Assembly: GCA_017848435.1 (NCBI GenBank)
Contig: JAFEHU010000021.1
Span: 163,902-227,901 of the forward strand
Length of the DNA stretch: 64,000 bases
Direction of reading: 5' to 3'
DNA from: Burkholderiaceae bacterium
GTDB taxonomy: Bacteria; Pseudomonadota; Gammaproteobacteria; Burkholderiales; Burkholderiaceae_C
The stretch's first letter is position 1. Each line of letters starts with the position of its first letter. The position numbers and the translations under genes were made by a program. The notes below the pieces were generated by a model. That model was not told where the DNA came from. It made no database searches and was given only the letters and a program-made list of their open reading frames with translations. This document shows, one piece after another, positions 21,000-29,404 of this stretch.

Positions 21000-21997
21000 G
21001 GCTGGGCCATGGCGGCCTCTGCCGGCATGGCCAGCAAAGAGGCCACCGACACCGGGTGGGCCACGCGGTCACGCAGCACGCGCTCGAAATGCGTCGGGTC
21101 GTGGGGCTTGAGCATGCTGGCTTCGCGGGGCAGGTGCCAGTCCCAGAGGCGCGAAATCCAGAACCGCAGCGCGCCGGCGCGCAGCATGGCGGGCAGCAGC
21201 GTGCGTTCGGCCGTGGTCAGCGGGCGCACCGCGCTGTAGGCGGCCATGAAGGCGCTGGCGCGGGCGGCGTCGTGGCGGCCGGTGGCGAGGTCGATGCACC
21301 AGTCGTTCAGGCACACGGCCAGGTCGAACAACCAGCTGTCGACGCCGGCGAAATAGAAGTCGAACACACCGGTGAGTTCGTCGCCGTCGAACATGGCGTT
21401 GTCGCGGAACAGGTCGGCGTGCACCGGGCCACGGGGCAGGGCGGCACAGGCGGGCATGGCTGCGGTGTGGTTCTGGAAGGCCAGCTCGGCGCGCAGCAGC
21501 TCGGCCTGCGGTGCGTCCAGGTGCGGCAGCACCACCGGCACGGTGTCGTTCCACCAGGCCAGGCCGCGCAGGTTGGGTTGGCTGCCGTCAAAGTCGCGCG
21601 CTTCCAGGTGCATGCGGGCCAGCAACTCGCCCATGGCGCGGCAGTGTTGGGCGTTGGGGGCCAGTTGGCTTTTGCCGCGCAAACGGTTCACCACCGCAGC
21701 GGGCTTGCCCTTGAGGCGGTGCAGGATCTGGGCGGGCTGCCCGGCGTCTGGCTGCGGGTCGGGCACCGGCACGCCACGCTGGGCCAGGTGCTTCATCAGC
21801 TGCAGGTAAAAGGGCAATTGCTCGTAGCGCAGGCGCTCGAACAGCGTCAGCACCCAGTCGCCCTGATCGGTGCTGGCAAAGTAGTTGGTGTTCTCAATGC
21901 CGCCGGCACAGCCTTCCAGGCTGTGGAGTTGCCCCAGCCCGAGTTGCTGGAAAAACGAGGCTGCTTCGTCAAACGAGACTTCGGTGTAAACCGCCAT
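20996..21997 (-). CDS. thrB: Homoserine kinase (ThrB type II, APH-fold)
   Basis: Phosphorylates L-homoserine in threonine biosynthesis, using the aminoglycoside-phosphotransferase fold rather than the GHMP fold of enteric ThrB. 333 residues, starting MAVYTEVSFDEAASF. Conserved elements: GGIENTNYFA, the catalytic-loop region GPVHADLFRDNAMF and GVFDFYFAGVDSWLFDLAV. First gene of an operon with the BPSS1780 protein, transcribed leftwards; a DUF2782 gene lies 21 bases upstream in the same direction. Confidence 0.93.
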   Translation of the reverse strand: MAVYTEVSFDEAASFFQQLGLGQLHSLEGCAGGIENTNYFASTDQGDWVLTLFERLRYEQLPFYLQLMKHLAQRGVPVPDPQPDAGQPAQILHRLKGKPAAVVNRLRGKSQLAPNAQHCRAMGELLARMHLEARDFDGSQPNLRGLAWWNDTVPVVLPHLDAPQAELLRAELAFQNHTAAMPACAALPRGPVHADLFRDNAMFDGDELTGVFDFYFAGVDSWLFDLAVCLNDWCIDLATGRHDAARASAFMAAYSAVRPLTTAERTLLPAMLRAGALRFWISRLWDWHLPREASMLKPHDPTHFERVLRDRVAHPVSVASLLAMPAEAAMAQP

Positions 21998-22018
21998 GGA
22001 ACGCGTGCCGTTGCCGGC

Positions 22019-22360
22019 TCAGAAATTGAAGAACTTCCAGACCCGGGGGCCCTGGCCAGAACCGGTGTCCGCGCTGTTGCCCGGCTTGGACTGGGCGGTG
22101 TTGTTGGGCAGCACCTCGTAGCCGGGCACATTGGCGGCCGGCTGCACGGTGATGCTCTGCGTCACGCCGCCGTAGCGCACCTCGTCCACGCGGGCGCCCG
22201 CGTCTTCCACCCGAATGCGCTCGACGCGCGGCCCACCCTGCTCTGTTTTTGAGAGCGGTTCTGCCAGGTTCGATGCTGGCTTGGGCGTGTTTTGGCTTGA
22301 AGTCTGGGCCTGCAGCGGGCCGCAGGCAAAAATCAGGCACAGGAGGAGGGTTGGGCGCAT
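22019..22360 (-). CDS. DUF2782 family secreted protein
   Basis: 113 residues: signal peptide (LLLCLIFACGPLQAQ), a low-complexity Ser/Pro/Asn stretch, then the conserved DUF2782 region (VERIRVEDAGARVDEVRYGGVTQ through GPRVWKFFNF). Function unknown. The start ATG at 22360 follows an AGGAGG-like site only inside the gene, so the true ribosome site upstream is weak. The low-complexity stretch overlaps a degenerate copy of the dispersed repeat. Commonly found with thrB and polA, as here; polA is divergent. Confidence 0.82.
   Translation of the reverse strand: MRPTLLLCLIFACGPLQAQTSSQNTPKPASNLAEPLSKTEQGGPRVERIRVEDAGARVDEVRYGGVTQSITVQPAANVPGYEVLPNNTAQSKPGNSADTGSGQGPRVWKFFNF
22254..22301. repeat. Probable degenerate copy 3 of the dispersed repeat, inside the DUF2782 gene
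   Basis: About 27 of 48 bases agree, ungapped, with the consensus of the better copies (hand count). The best block is TTTTGGCTTGAA, matching the TTTGGCTTAAA end. It would encode part of the variable Ser/Pro region behind the signal peptide. This is the weakest copy in the window. Confidence 0.4.
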
Positions 22361-22447
22361 GGTGGTGGGATTGTAGAACCCTGCCCCTGACCTCTGGCTG
22401 CCAAGGGCTGCCTTAAACTGCCACCAACCTGAAAGCAAGCCTGAAAA

Positions 22448-25204
22448 ATGACCGATCCCGTTGCGCCGCGCACCCTGTTGCTTGTTGACGGCTCCAGCTA
22501 CCTGTACCGCGCCTTCCACGCGATGCCCGACCTGCGGGCCAAGCCTGGCGACCCGCAGAGCCCGGCCACCGGGGCGATTCGCGGCATGGTCAACATGTTG
22601 CAGAAGCTGCGCAAGGACGTGCCGGCCGACTATGCCGCCTGCGTCTTTGACGCCAAAGGCCCGACCTTCCGCGACGCGCTCTACCCCGACTACAAGGCCA
22701 ACCGCTCGCCCATGCCGGACGATCTGCGCAGCCAGATTCCGCCCATCCACGAGGTGGTGAGGCTGATGGGCTGGCAGGTGCTCGACGTGCCCGGCGTGGA
22801 GGCCGACGACGTGATCGGCACGCTGGCGCAAACTGCGGCCAAGCAGGGCGTGCACGTCACCATTTCCAGCGGCGACAAGGATTTGAGCCAGCTGGTGGAC
22901 GAGCACATCACAGTGATCGACACCATGAACGGCAAGCGGCGCGACCTGGCCGGTGTGGAGGCCGAGTTCGGCGTGCCGCCCCGCCTGATGGTGGACTACC
23001 AGACGCTGGTGGGCGACGCGGTGGACAACGTGCCCGGCGTGGAGAAAGTGGGCCCCAAGACCGCCGTGAAATGGCTGCTGGAATACGGTTCGCTCGACGG
23101 CGTGGTGGCGCACGCGGCCGACATCAAGGGCGCCGCCGGCGACAACCTGCGCAAGGCGCTGGACTGGCTGCCCAAGGGGCGTGAACTGCTCAGCATCAAG
23201 ACAGACTGCGATCTGGCCGACCATGTGGCTGGCCTACCGTCGCTCGATGCCCTCACCACTGGCACGGAAGACAGCGCTGCGCTGAAAACCTTCTACGAGC
23301 AGTTCGGTTTCAAGGGCTTGGTGAAAAGCGTGACCGAGGCTGCGGCACCCCCGGCGGCCGACGATCTGTTTTCCACGCCCACCGAGCCGTCGCCGGTCAG
23401 CACCCTGAAGTACGACACCCTCCTGACCTGGGAGGCCTTCAACGCCTGGTTCGAGAAAATTCAGGCCGCCGAGTTGGTGGCGCTGGACACCGAAACCACC
23501 TCGTTGGACGAGATGCGCGCCGAGATTGTGGGCCTGAGCTTCAGCGTGACACCCGGCGAGGCGGCCTACATCCCGCTCACCCACCGCTATGCCGATGCGC
23601 CCGACCAACTGCCGATCGACGCGGTGCTGGCGCAGCTCAAGCCCTGGCTGGAAGACGCCAGCAAACACAAGCTCGGCCAGCACGTCAAGTACGACCGCCA
23701 CGTGTTCGCCAACCACGGCATCGAGGTGCAGGGCTATGTGCACGACACCATGCTGCAAAGCTATGTGCTCGAGGTGCACAAGCCGCACGGTTTAAGCAGC
23801 CTGGCCGAGCGGCATCTGGGCCGCAAGGGCATCCAGTACGAAGACCTGTGTGGCAAGGGCGCGCACCAGATTTCGTTCAACCAGGTGGACATTGCCAAAG
23901 CCGCCGAATACTCATGCGAAGACTCCGACCAGACGCTGGACGTGCACCGCGTGCTGTGGCCGCAGCTGCAGGCCGACGACAAACTGCGCGCCATCTACGA
24001 GCTGGAAATCACGTCGAGCGAAACGCTGTACCGCATCGAGCGCAATGGCGTGCTGATCGACGCACCCACGCTGGCCACGCAAAGCCACCAGCTTGGCCAG
24101 CGCATCATGCAGCTGGAGCAGGAAGCACACGATCTGGCCGGCCAGCCCTTCAACCTTGGCAGCCCGAAGCAGATCGGGGAGATCTTCTTCACCAAGCTCG
24201 GCCTGCCGGTGGTGAAAAAAACCGCAACCGGTGCACCCAGCACCGACGAAGAGGTGCTGGAAAAACTGGCCGAAGACTACCCGCTGCCGGCCAAGATTCT
24301 GGAGCATCGGGGCCTGTCCAAACTCAAAGGCACCTACACCGACAAACTGGCCCAGTTGGCACACCCGCGCACGGGCCGGGTGCACACCCACTACGCGCAA
24401 GCGGTGGCGGTGACCGGGCGCCTCAGCAGCAACGACCCCAACCTGCAGAACATCCCCATCCGCACCGCCGAAGGCCGGCGCGTGCGCGAGGCCTTCGTGG
24501 CGCCTACCGGCTCGGTGATTGCCAGCGCCGACTACTCGCAGATCGAGCTGCGCATCATGGCCCACATCAGCGGCGACGAAGCCCTGCTGCGCGCCTTCAC
24601 CGACGGCATGGACGTGCACCGCGCCACGGCGGCCGAAGTGTTTGGCGTGCCACCAGACCAGGTGAGCAGCGAGCAGCGGCGTTATGCCAAGGTCATCAAC
24701 TTCGGGCTGATTTACGGCATGAGTGCCTTTGGCCTGGCGCGCAACCTGGGCATCGACAACACGGCGGCCAAGAACTACATCGAGCGCTATTTCCAGCGCT
24801 ACCCCGGTGTGAAGCAGTACATGGACGACACCAAGCTCAGCGCCAAGAGCAAGGGCTATGTCGAAACCGTGTTCGGCCGTCGGCTGTATTTGCCAGAGAT
24901 CAACTCACCCAACGGCCCGCGCCGCGCGGGCGCCGAGCGCGCCGCCATCAACGCGCCGATGCAGGGCACGGCGGCCGACCTCATCAAGCTCAGCATGAAC
25001 ACCGTGCAGGACGTGCTGGATGCGGAGAAGCGTGGCACGAAGATGATCATGCAGGTGCACGACGAACTGGTGTTCGAGGTGCCCGAGGCCGAGGTGGACT
25101 GGGTGCGCAGGGAAATCCCGCGCCTGATGGCCGGCGTGGCCGACCTGAAGGTACCGCTGTTGGCCGAAGTGGGTGTGGGGCCGAATTGGGACAAAGCGCA
25201 TTGA
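22448..25204 (+). CDS. polA: DNA polymerase I
   Basis: Repair and Okazaki-fragment polymerase. 918 residues in the standard order. The 5'-3' exonuclease has YLYRAFHAMPDL and VEADDVIGTLA. The 3'-5' exonuclease is intact, with ALDTETTSLD, VLEVHKPHGLSSLAERHLG and YSCEDSDQTL, so proofreading is expected. Polymerase motif A is SADYSQIELR, motif B lies near RRYAKVINFGLIYGM, and motif C is QVHDELVFEV. Divergent from the DUF2782 gene. An imperfect copy of its last codons and stop follows out of frame (25212-25230). Confidence 0.98.
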   Translation: MTDPVAPRTLLLVDGSSYLYRAFHAMPDLRAKPGDPQSPATGAIRGMVNMLQKLRKDVPADYAACVFDAKGPTFRDALYPDYKANRSPMPDDLRSQIPPIHEVVRLMGWQVLDVPGVEADDVIGTLAQTAAKQGVHVTISSGDKDLSQLVDEHITVIDTMNGKRRDLAGVEAEFGVPPRLMVDYQTLVGDAVDNVPGVEKVGPKTAVKWLLEYGSLDGVVAHAADIKGAAGDNLRKALDWLPKGRELLSIKTDCDLADHVAGLPSLDALTTGTEDSAALKTFYEQFGFKGLVKSVTEAAAPPAADDLFSTPTEPSPVSTLKYDTLLTWEAFNAWFEKIQAAELVALDTETTSLDEMRAEIVGLSFSVTPGEAAYIPLTHRYADAPDQLPIDAVLAQLKPWLEDASKHKLGQHVKYDRHVFANHGIEVQGYVHDTMLQSYVLEVHKPHGLSSLAERHLGRKGIQYEDLCGKGAHQISFNQVDIAKAAEYSCEDSDQTLDVHRVLWPQLQADDKLRAIYELEITSSETLYRIERNGVLIDAPTLATQSHQLGQRIMQLEQEAHDLAGQPFNLGSPKQIGEIFFTKLGLPVVKKTATGAPSTDEEVLEKLAEDYPLPAKILEHRGLSKLKGTYTDKLAQLAHPRTGRVHTHYAQAVAVTGRLSSNDPNLQNIPIRTAEGRRVREAFVAPTGSVIASADYSQIELRIMAHISGDEALLRAFTDGMDVHRATAAEVFGVPPDQVSSEQRRYAKVINFGLIYGMSAFGLARNLGIDNTAAKNYIERYFQRYPGVKQYMDDTKLSAKSKGYVETVFGRRLYLPEINSPNGPRRAGAERAAINAPMQGTAADLIKLSMNTVQDVLDAEKRGTKMIMQVHDELVFEVPEAEVDWVRREIPRLMAGVADLKVPLLAEVGVGPNWDKAH

Positions 25205-25230
25205 ACGCGCTGTGGGACAAGGCCCACTGA
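25187..25230 (+). repeat. Tandem imperfect duplication of the polA 3' end
   Basis: TGGGACAAAGCGCATTGA (25187-25204, the natural end WDKAH-stop) is repeated as TGGGACAAGGCCCACTGA (25213-25230). The offset of 26 bases is not a multiple of three, so the second copy is not in the polA frame. Probably a scar of a small tandem duplication. Confidence 0.7.
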
Positions 25231-25304
25231 AGCGCGACGCCTCGGGCCTCAGCCGCTGCGTGCCGAGCGCCATCGTGGTGGCCGGGTTGGGGCGCAGGGC
25301 GGTA

Positions 25305-25493
25305 CTAGGTCTTCTCCGACCACAACACGCCGCCGGTGGCCCAGTCGCCACGCGGCACGTCGAACATCAGCACATCCACCGCTTCGGGTTTGCTGCCCAG
25401 GGTGGCCACCACCGCCTGGGTCAGGGCCTGGGCGAGGGCCTTTTTTTGCTCGGGCGTGCGGCCTTCGATCATTTCGACGCGGATGGTGGGCAT
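25305..25493 (-). CDS. 4-oxalocrotonate tautomerase family protein
   Basis: 62-residue member of the tautomerase family whose catalytic base is the N-terminal proline exposed after removal of Met1 (MPTIRVEMIEGR). The conserved Arg in this region and the C-terminal DVPRGDWATGG pattern fit the family. Proteins of this size act as hexamers; the substrate cannot be read from sequence. AAGGAGA lies 5 bases upstream of the ATG at 25493. It is divergent from the dienelactone hydrolase gene (69-base gap) and convergent with polA. An enzymatic link to the hydrolase, as in aromatic ring-cleavage pathways, is inference. Confidence 0.88.
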   Translation of the reverse strand: MPTIRVEMIEGRTPEQKKALAQALTQAVVATLGSKPEAVDVLMFDVPRGDWATGGVLWSEKT

Positions 25494-25562
25494 GGAATCT
25501 CCTTGAAATACACCGTGAAGCAAACGAGTCTAAACTTCTTCGAAACAACCCAGGAGACCCCC

Positions 25563-26450
25563 ATGTTGCGTGACGACCTGCAAGCCGATTTTGATTCCCT
25601 GTTGCCCGGCCAGGACCAGCCCAACCGGCGCACCGCGCTGAAAGCCGCGCTGGGCGTGGGCTACGCCGCCACCGCCATGCCCATCATGGCGCAGACGGCC
25701 ATCCAGACCCCGGTCGACGGCCTCACGGCGGGCGAGGTCACCATCAACTCGGCGGGCTTCAAGGTGCCGGCCTATCGCGCGGCACCGGCCGGCAAGACCA
25801 ACCTGCCGGTGGTGCTGCTGGTGCAGGAAATCTTTGGTGTGCACGAGTACATCGCCGACACCTGCCGCCGCCTGGCCAAAGCCGGGTACCTCGCGGTAGC
25901 GCCTGAAATGTTCGCCCGCCAGGGCGACCCGCGCCAGTACACCGAGGTCGGCAAACTGATCGCCGAACTCGTATCCAAGGTGCCCGATGCGCAGGTCATG
26001 GCCGACCTGGACGCCACCGTCGAGTGGGCGCAAGCCAATGGCGGCAGCAAAAAGGTGGGCATCACCGGCTTTTGCTGGGGCGGCCGCATCACCTGGCTGT
26101 ACGCAGCGCACAACCCGCAGGTCAAGGCCGGCGTGGCCTGGTACGGCCGGCTGGTGGGCCAAGCCAGTGCCAACACCCCGTCTCACCCTGTCAACGTGAC
26201 CAAGACCCTGCACGGCCCGGTGCTGGGCCTGTACGGCAGCGCCGACAGCGGCATCCCACTGACCACGGTGAACGAGATGAAAGATGCGCTGGCCACCGGC
26301 AGTGCCGCCGCGAAGCGCTCGGAGTTCGTGGTCTACCCCGGCGCGCCGCACGCTTTCCATGCCGACTACCGGCCCAGTTACCGCAAGGACGCGGCCGAAG
26401 ACGGTTGGCAGCGTGCACTGGCCTGGTTCAAAAAGAACGGCGTGGCCTGA
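25563..26450 (+). CDS. Dienelactone hydrolase family protein with Tat-like signal
   Basis: 295 residues. An N-terminal NRRTALKAALGVGYAATAMP segment ending in MAQ resembles a twin-arginine export signal, so the enzyme may be periplasmic, unlike classical cytoplasmic dienelactone hydrolase. The hydrolase domain has VQEIFGVHEYIADTCRRLA, the cysteine nucleophile in GFCWGGR, and the catalytic histidine in PGAPHAFHADY. Substrates of this subgroup (often carboxymethylenebutenolidase-like) are uncertain. Start at ATG 25563 after GGAGACCCCC. It is divergent from a 4-oxalocrotonate tautomerase-type gene and ends at a clear terminator. Confidence 0.88.
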   Translation: MLRDDLQADFDSLLPGQDQPNRRTALKAALGVGYAATAMPIMAQTAIQTPVDGLTAGEVTINSAGFKVPAYRAAPAGKTNLPVVLLVQEIFGVHEYIADTCRRLAKAGYLAVAPEMFARQGDPRQYTEVGKLIAELVSKVPDAQVMADLDATVEWAQANGGSKKVGITGFCWGGRITWLYAAHNPQVKAGVAWYGRLVGQASANTPSHPVNVTKTLHGPVLGLYGSADSGIPLTTVNEMKDALATGSAAAKRSEFVVYPGAPHAFHADYRPSYRKDAAEDGWQRALAWFKKNGVA

Positions 26451-26473
26451 CACCCGGTTCTGAGCCCCTCACG

Positions 26474-26515
26474 AGCCGCCACAGGGCACCTGTCGGCGGC
26501 TTTTTGCTGTTTTTG
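26474..26515 (+). terminator. Intrinsic terminator after dienelactone hydrolase
   Basis: AGCCGCCACAGG pairs with CCTGTCGGCGGCT (one bulged base) across a GCA loop, followed immediately by TTTTT and a second T-run. A textbook Rho-independent terminator, placed right before a dispersed repeat copy. Confidence 0.88.
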
Positions 26516-26577
26516 AAACGTTTTCGGCTTTGAGCCCTAGTTGAGACTGTATAGTTAGCTATGACTTTGGTAGCAAT
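26511..26577. repeat. Dispersed ~65-bp repeat, copy 4, containing the ZIP start codon
   Basis: Opposite orientation to copies 1 and 2, same as those at 38215 and 62619. Recognisable blocks are TTTTTGAAACG, CGGCTTTGAGCCCTAG and TTAGCTATGACTTTGGTAGC. The ATG in the last block is the start codon of the ZIP gene and lies at the same repeat position as the atzE start codon at 38263. Confidence 0.75.
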
Positions 26578-27340
26578 CATCTTCGCCACGCTGCTGGCGG
26601 GCATCGGCAGCGTCTGGCTGGCGGCACTGCTGGGGTTTGGCCTGTTGGCCCGCTACACCCAGCACATGCTCAGCCTGGCCGCAGGCGCCTTGCTGGCCAC
26701 CGCCTTCATGCACCTGCTGCCCGAGGCCTTCAACTCCCACGCCGACGCGCGCGACCTGTTCATCGTGCTGCTGGTCGGGTTGGTGTTTTTCTTCCTGCTC
26801 GACAAGGCCGAGCTGTACCACCACGGGCACGAGCATGGCCATGCGCACGACCACGGGCATGGCCACCACCACGCACCGCAGGGCACCGCAGGCGGCTGGG
26901 CGGTGCTGACGGGTGACAGCGTGCACGCCTTTGGCGACGGCATCCTGATCGCGTCGGCCTTCATGGCCGACATGCGACTGGGGGTGGTGGCTGCGCTGGC
27001 GGTGCTGGCGCACGAGGTGCCGCACCACATGGGCGACCTGGTGGTGCTGCGGCAAAGCTCCCGCACCCAGCGTGCCGCCCTGGTCAAGGTGTCGCTCGCG
27101 GGCACCATCACCGTGCTGGGCGGGCTCACCGGCTACTGGCTGGTGGCCTACCTGCAGGACTACCTGCCGTACTTTCTGGTGGTGGCGTCCAGCAGCTTTG
27201 TGTACGTGGCACTGGCCGACCTGATTCCCCAGCTGCAAAAGCGCCTCAGTGCCCGTGAAACCGCCGCGCAGATTGGCTGGCTGGGACTGGGCATTGCGCT
27301 GGTCACGGCGGTCAGCGCCTTGTCGCACGGGCACGGCTGA
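26561..27340 (+). CDS. ZIP family metal transporter
   Basis: Inner-membrane divalent-metal (zinc or similar) transporter, 259 residues with eight predicted spans. A His-rich cytoplasmic loop (HHGHEHGHAHDHGHGHHHA, about residues 87-105) is the usual metal-sensing loop. The transport-site histidines are in TGDSVHAFGDGILIASAF and VLAHEVPHHMGD. The start codon and first six codons lie in a dispersed repeat, and no good Shine-Dalgarno precedes it (GTATAGTTAGCT), so translation initiation may be weak or leaderless-like. The NYN nuclease gene starts 2 bases after its stop. Confidence 0.92.
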   Translation: MTLVAIIFATLLAGIGSVWLAALLGFGLLARYTQHMLSLAAGALLATAFMHLLPEAFNSHADARDLFIVLLVGLVFFFLLDKAELYHHGHEHGHAHDHGHGHHHAPQGTAGGWAVLTGDSVHAFGDGILIASAFMADMRLGVVAALAVLAHEVPHHMGDLVVLRQSSRTQRAALVKVSLAGTITVLGGLTGYWLVAYLQDYLPYFLVVASSSFVYVALADLIPQLQKRLSARETAAQIGWLGLGIALVTAVSALSHGHG

Positions 27341-27342
27341 AC

Positions 27343-27861
27343 ATGGTTTCTGTCACGCCTTCGGTGGCGCTCTACTGGGACTTTGAACACCTGCACGCCG
27401 GCCTGTGCGAGGCACGGCAGCCGGGTGCCTACAGCCAGCAGGACAACCGCTTCAAGGTGCAGGAGCCGCTGGTGGACGTGGCGGCGGTGGTCGCACTGGC
27501 CACCGCGCTCGGCCCGCTGGCGATTCACCGCGCCTACTGCAACTGGCAGTTCTTTGGCCGCTACCGCGACGTGCTGCTGCACCACGCGGTGGACCTGGTG
27601 CAGCTGTTCCCGCCCGGCAGTGCCGCCAAGAACGGGGCCGACATCCGGCTGTGTCTGGACGCGGTGGACGATGTTGGCCGCTTTGACCACATCGGCACGG
27701 TGGTGGTGGTCGGCGGGGACAGCGACTTCCTGCCGCTGGCGCAGAAGCTCAAGGCGGCAGGCCGGCGTGTGGTGGGTGTTGGCCTGCGCCAGCACACCAA
27801 CGCGCACTGGGCCGCCAGCTGCCACGCCTTCCACTACTACGACGCGCTCGTCAGCCCCTGA
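27343..27861 (+). CDS. NYN domain (PIN-like) putative RNase
   Basis: 172 residues forming a single NYN/DUF88 domain. The acidic metal-binding residues are visible: D in ALYWDFEHLHAG, D in NGADIRLCLDAVDD and D in VVVGGDSDFLPLAQKL. Members are predicted Mg2+-dependent ribonucleases; the RNA target is unknown. It begins 2 bases after the ZIP stop, so translation is probably coupled, although the two proteins have no known functional link. A DUF2721 membrane protein follows after 26 bases. Confidence 0.86.
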   Translation: MVSVTPSVALYWDFEHLHAGLCEARQPGAYSQQDNRFKVQEPLVDVAAVVALATALGPLAIHRAYCNWQFFGRYRDVLLHHAVDLVQLFPPGSAAKNGADIRLCLDAVDDVGRFDHIGTVVVVGGDSDFLPLAQKLKAAGRRVVGVGLRQHTNAHWAASCHAFHYYDALVSP

Positions 27862-27887
27862 CGGCGGCGCGCCGCGATAATCCGCCC

Positions 27888-28340
27888 ATGGCCTTGCCGA
27901 TCGACACCAGCACCATCACCCACGGCATCCAGCTGGCGGTGGCACCGGTGTTCCTGCTCACCGCCGTCTCCGGCATGATCGCCGCCGCCGTGGGCCGGCT
28001 GGCCCGCATCATCGACCGCGCCCGGCTGGTGGAAGACAGCGCCCGCCACTCGGTGGACGAGGCGCTGCTGGCCCGTGCCTACCGCGAGCTGGCCGAGCTG
28101 CGGCTGCGCGGGCGCCTAGTGAACGGCTGCATCGCGCTGCTCACCTCGTGCGCCTTCCTGATTGGCCTGACCATCATCGTGTTGTTCCTGGGCGAGACCA
28201 CCGCCTTCCAGATCGACCGGCTGGCGGTGACGGGCTTTCTGCTGGGGGTGGGGTGTTTCCTGTTGGCGCTGCTGTGTTTCCTGGCGGAAACCTTCATCGC
28301 CACCCGGCTGCTCAACTTCGACCTGCTGCGAAGGCCTTAG
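27888..28340 (+). CDS. DUF2721 family membrane protein
   Basis: 150 residues with a first membrane span (GIQLAVAPVFLLTAVSGMIAA), a conserved amphipathic RLARIIDRARLVED stretch, and two further spans. The family is widespread, and its function is unknown. It is probably the last gene of the ZIP-NYN-DUF2721 transcription unit and converges on the RNase-D-like gene (11-base gap). Confidence 0.85.
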   Translation: MALPIDTSTITHGIQLAVAPVFLLTAVSGMIAAAVGRLARIIDRARLVEDSARHSVDEALLARAYRELAELRLRGRLVNGCIALLTSCAFLIGLTIIVLFLGETTAFQIDRLAVTGFLLGVGCFLLALLCFLAETFIATRLLNFDLLRRP

Positions 28341-28351
28341 CCAACGTCAGT

Positions 28352-28960
28352 TCAGGCCAGCCCGAGCGCGTGGTACACGCGCAGCGCGGCCCAGGCGTCG
28401 TTGGCGGCGTACACCAGCTGTGCTTCCGTCAGCCGCGGGTTGGCCCAGTTGGAGGTGGTGGCCTTGCGCGACTTGATGAAGCGCTGGTTGAACAGCACCG
28501 CCACCGCGCCTTTCACCCCCATGTCCTTGCGGTAGCCGCGCTGGCGGAACACCGTGTTCAGGTCCAGCACGTCCTCGGGCGTGACACCCAACTTGGCGGT
28601 GATGCGTTTCTTGTCGTCGCCCAGGCCAAAGCCCGCCTTGTGAACACCGGGCCGCGCCAGCATCGCCGCCACCAGGCTGCGGCAGTCGGCGTCGTGCAGT
28701 TGGAACACCCAGGCTTTCTCCAGCGTGGCGAGCTGCACCACATGCGGCCCATCAGACGCTTCATTTTTCAAGAAGGTGGGCTTGGACTCGGTGTCAAACC
28801 CCCACGCGCTGGCACGGTGCAGTTCGCTCAGGGCGCGCTCGGCCGCGGCGGCGGTGGTGACCAGTTCAATCCGGTCCAGGCCCAGCCGGTCAAACTGTGG
28901 CAGCAGGGCAATCTCTTCCTTGCCGGGGGTGGGGAGGGCGGTGTGCATGCGGCGGAGCAT
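28352..28960 (-). CDS. 3'-5' exonuclease, RNase D / DEDDy domain
   Basis: 202-residue protein made of one DEDD exonuclease domain without the HRDC domains of full RNase D. Motif I is GFDTESKPTF (D and E), motif II lies near GFGLGDDKKRI, and motif III is YAANDAWAALRVY, so the DEDDy class. Cytoplasmic; the substrate may be structured RNA 3' ends or ssDNA. Start at ATG 28960; ATG 28948 (MHTALPT) is equally possible and neither has a strong ribosome site. Divergent from a small hypothetical gene. Confidence 0.86.
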   Translation of the reverse strand: MLRRMHTALPTPGKEEIALLPQFDRLGLDRIELVTTAAAAERALSELHRASAWGFDTESKPTFLKNEASDGPHVVQLATLEKAWVFQLHDADCRSLVAAMLARPGVHKAGFGLGDDKKRITAKLGVTPEDVLDLNTVFRQRGYRKDMGVKGAVAVLFNQRFIKSRKATTSNWANPRLTEAQLVYAANDAWAALRVYHALGLA

Positions 28961-29018
28961 AGCGGGCTTTCGCCCCGGTACTGGCGCTGCACCGGCACGG
29001 CGCGGTCAATAATGTGCC

Positions 29019-29339
29019 GTGACCTTGCCCTACCAACTGACCCTGTACGACGCCGATGGCGCCTCCGACCGCCCTGCCGACGCGGGCCGCCAAGCGGCCG
29101 AGCGGTGTTTTCGCCGCGCACTCGACACCACGCTGGGCGATGCGGCACTGGTCTGGCCGGTCTACAGCGCCTACCTGCGCATCGTCGCCACCTACGGCGA
29201 TGCGCCCGACCCGGACGCCTTGACCGACGCCGAGCAGGCCATTTTCAGCCAATGGCAGGCGGCTGAACTGGCCGCCATCACGGCCACCTTTGGCCCGCAC
29301 CGCCACCTCGGCGACGCGGTGTACGAGATCTCCCCCTGA
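29019..29339 (+). CDS. Hypothetical protein, 106 residues
   Basis: Not recognised. The protein is acidic and Ala-rich with no signal peptide or membrane span, and likely all-helical (for example AAERCFRRALDTTLGDAALVWPVYSAYL). The start is a GTG at 29019 with little Shine-Dalgarno support. Base composition and third-codon GC look like its neighbours, and it lies in a gap otherwise unexplained, between the divergent exonuclease and the DUF6172 gene, which favours a real gene. Confidence 0.6.
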   Translation: MTLPYQLTLYDADGASDRPADAGRQAAERCFRRALDTTLGDAALVWPVYSAYLRIVATYGDAPDPDALTDAEQAIFSQWQAAELAAITATFGPHRHLGDAVYEISP

Positions 29340-29404
29340 GCGCCCGCGTATCATCACGCTCCCGCACACGTCCCTCCCAGGGCAACCCACCACGGAAGGA
29401 CCCC

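Noticed and set aside
26829..26880. His-rich repeat in the ZIP gene as a mini-repeat
   Set aside because: Codon repetition for the usual histidine-rich loop of ZIP transporters.
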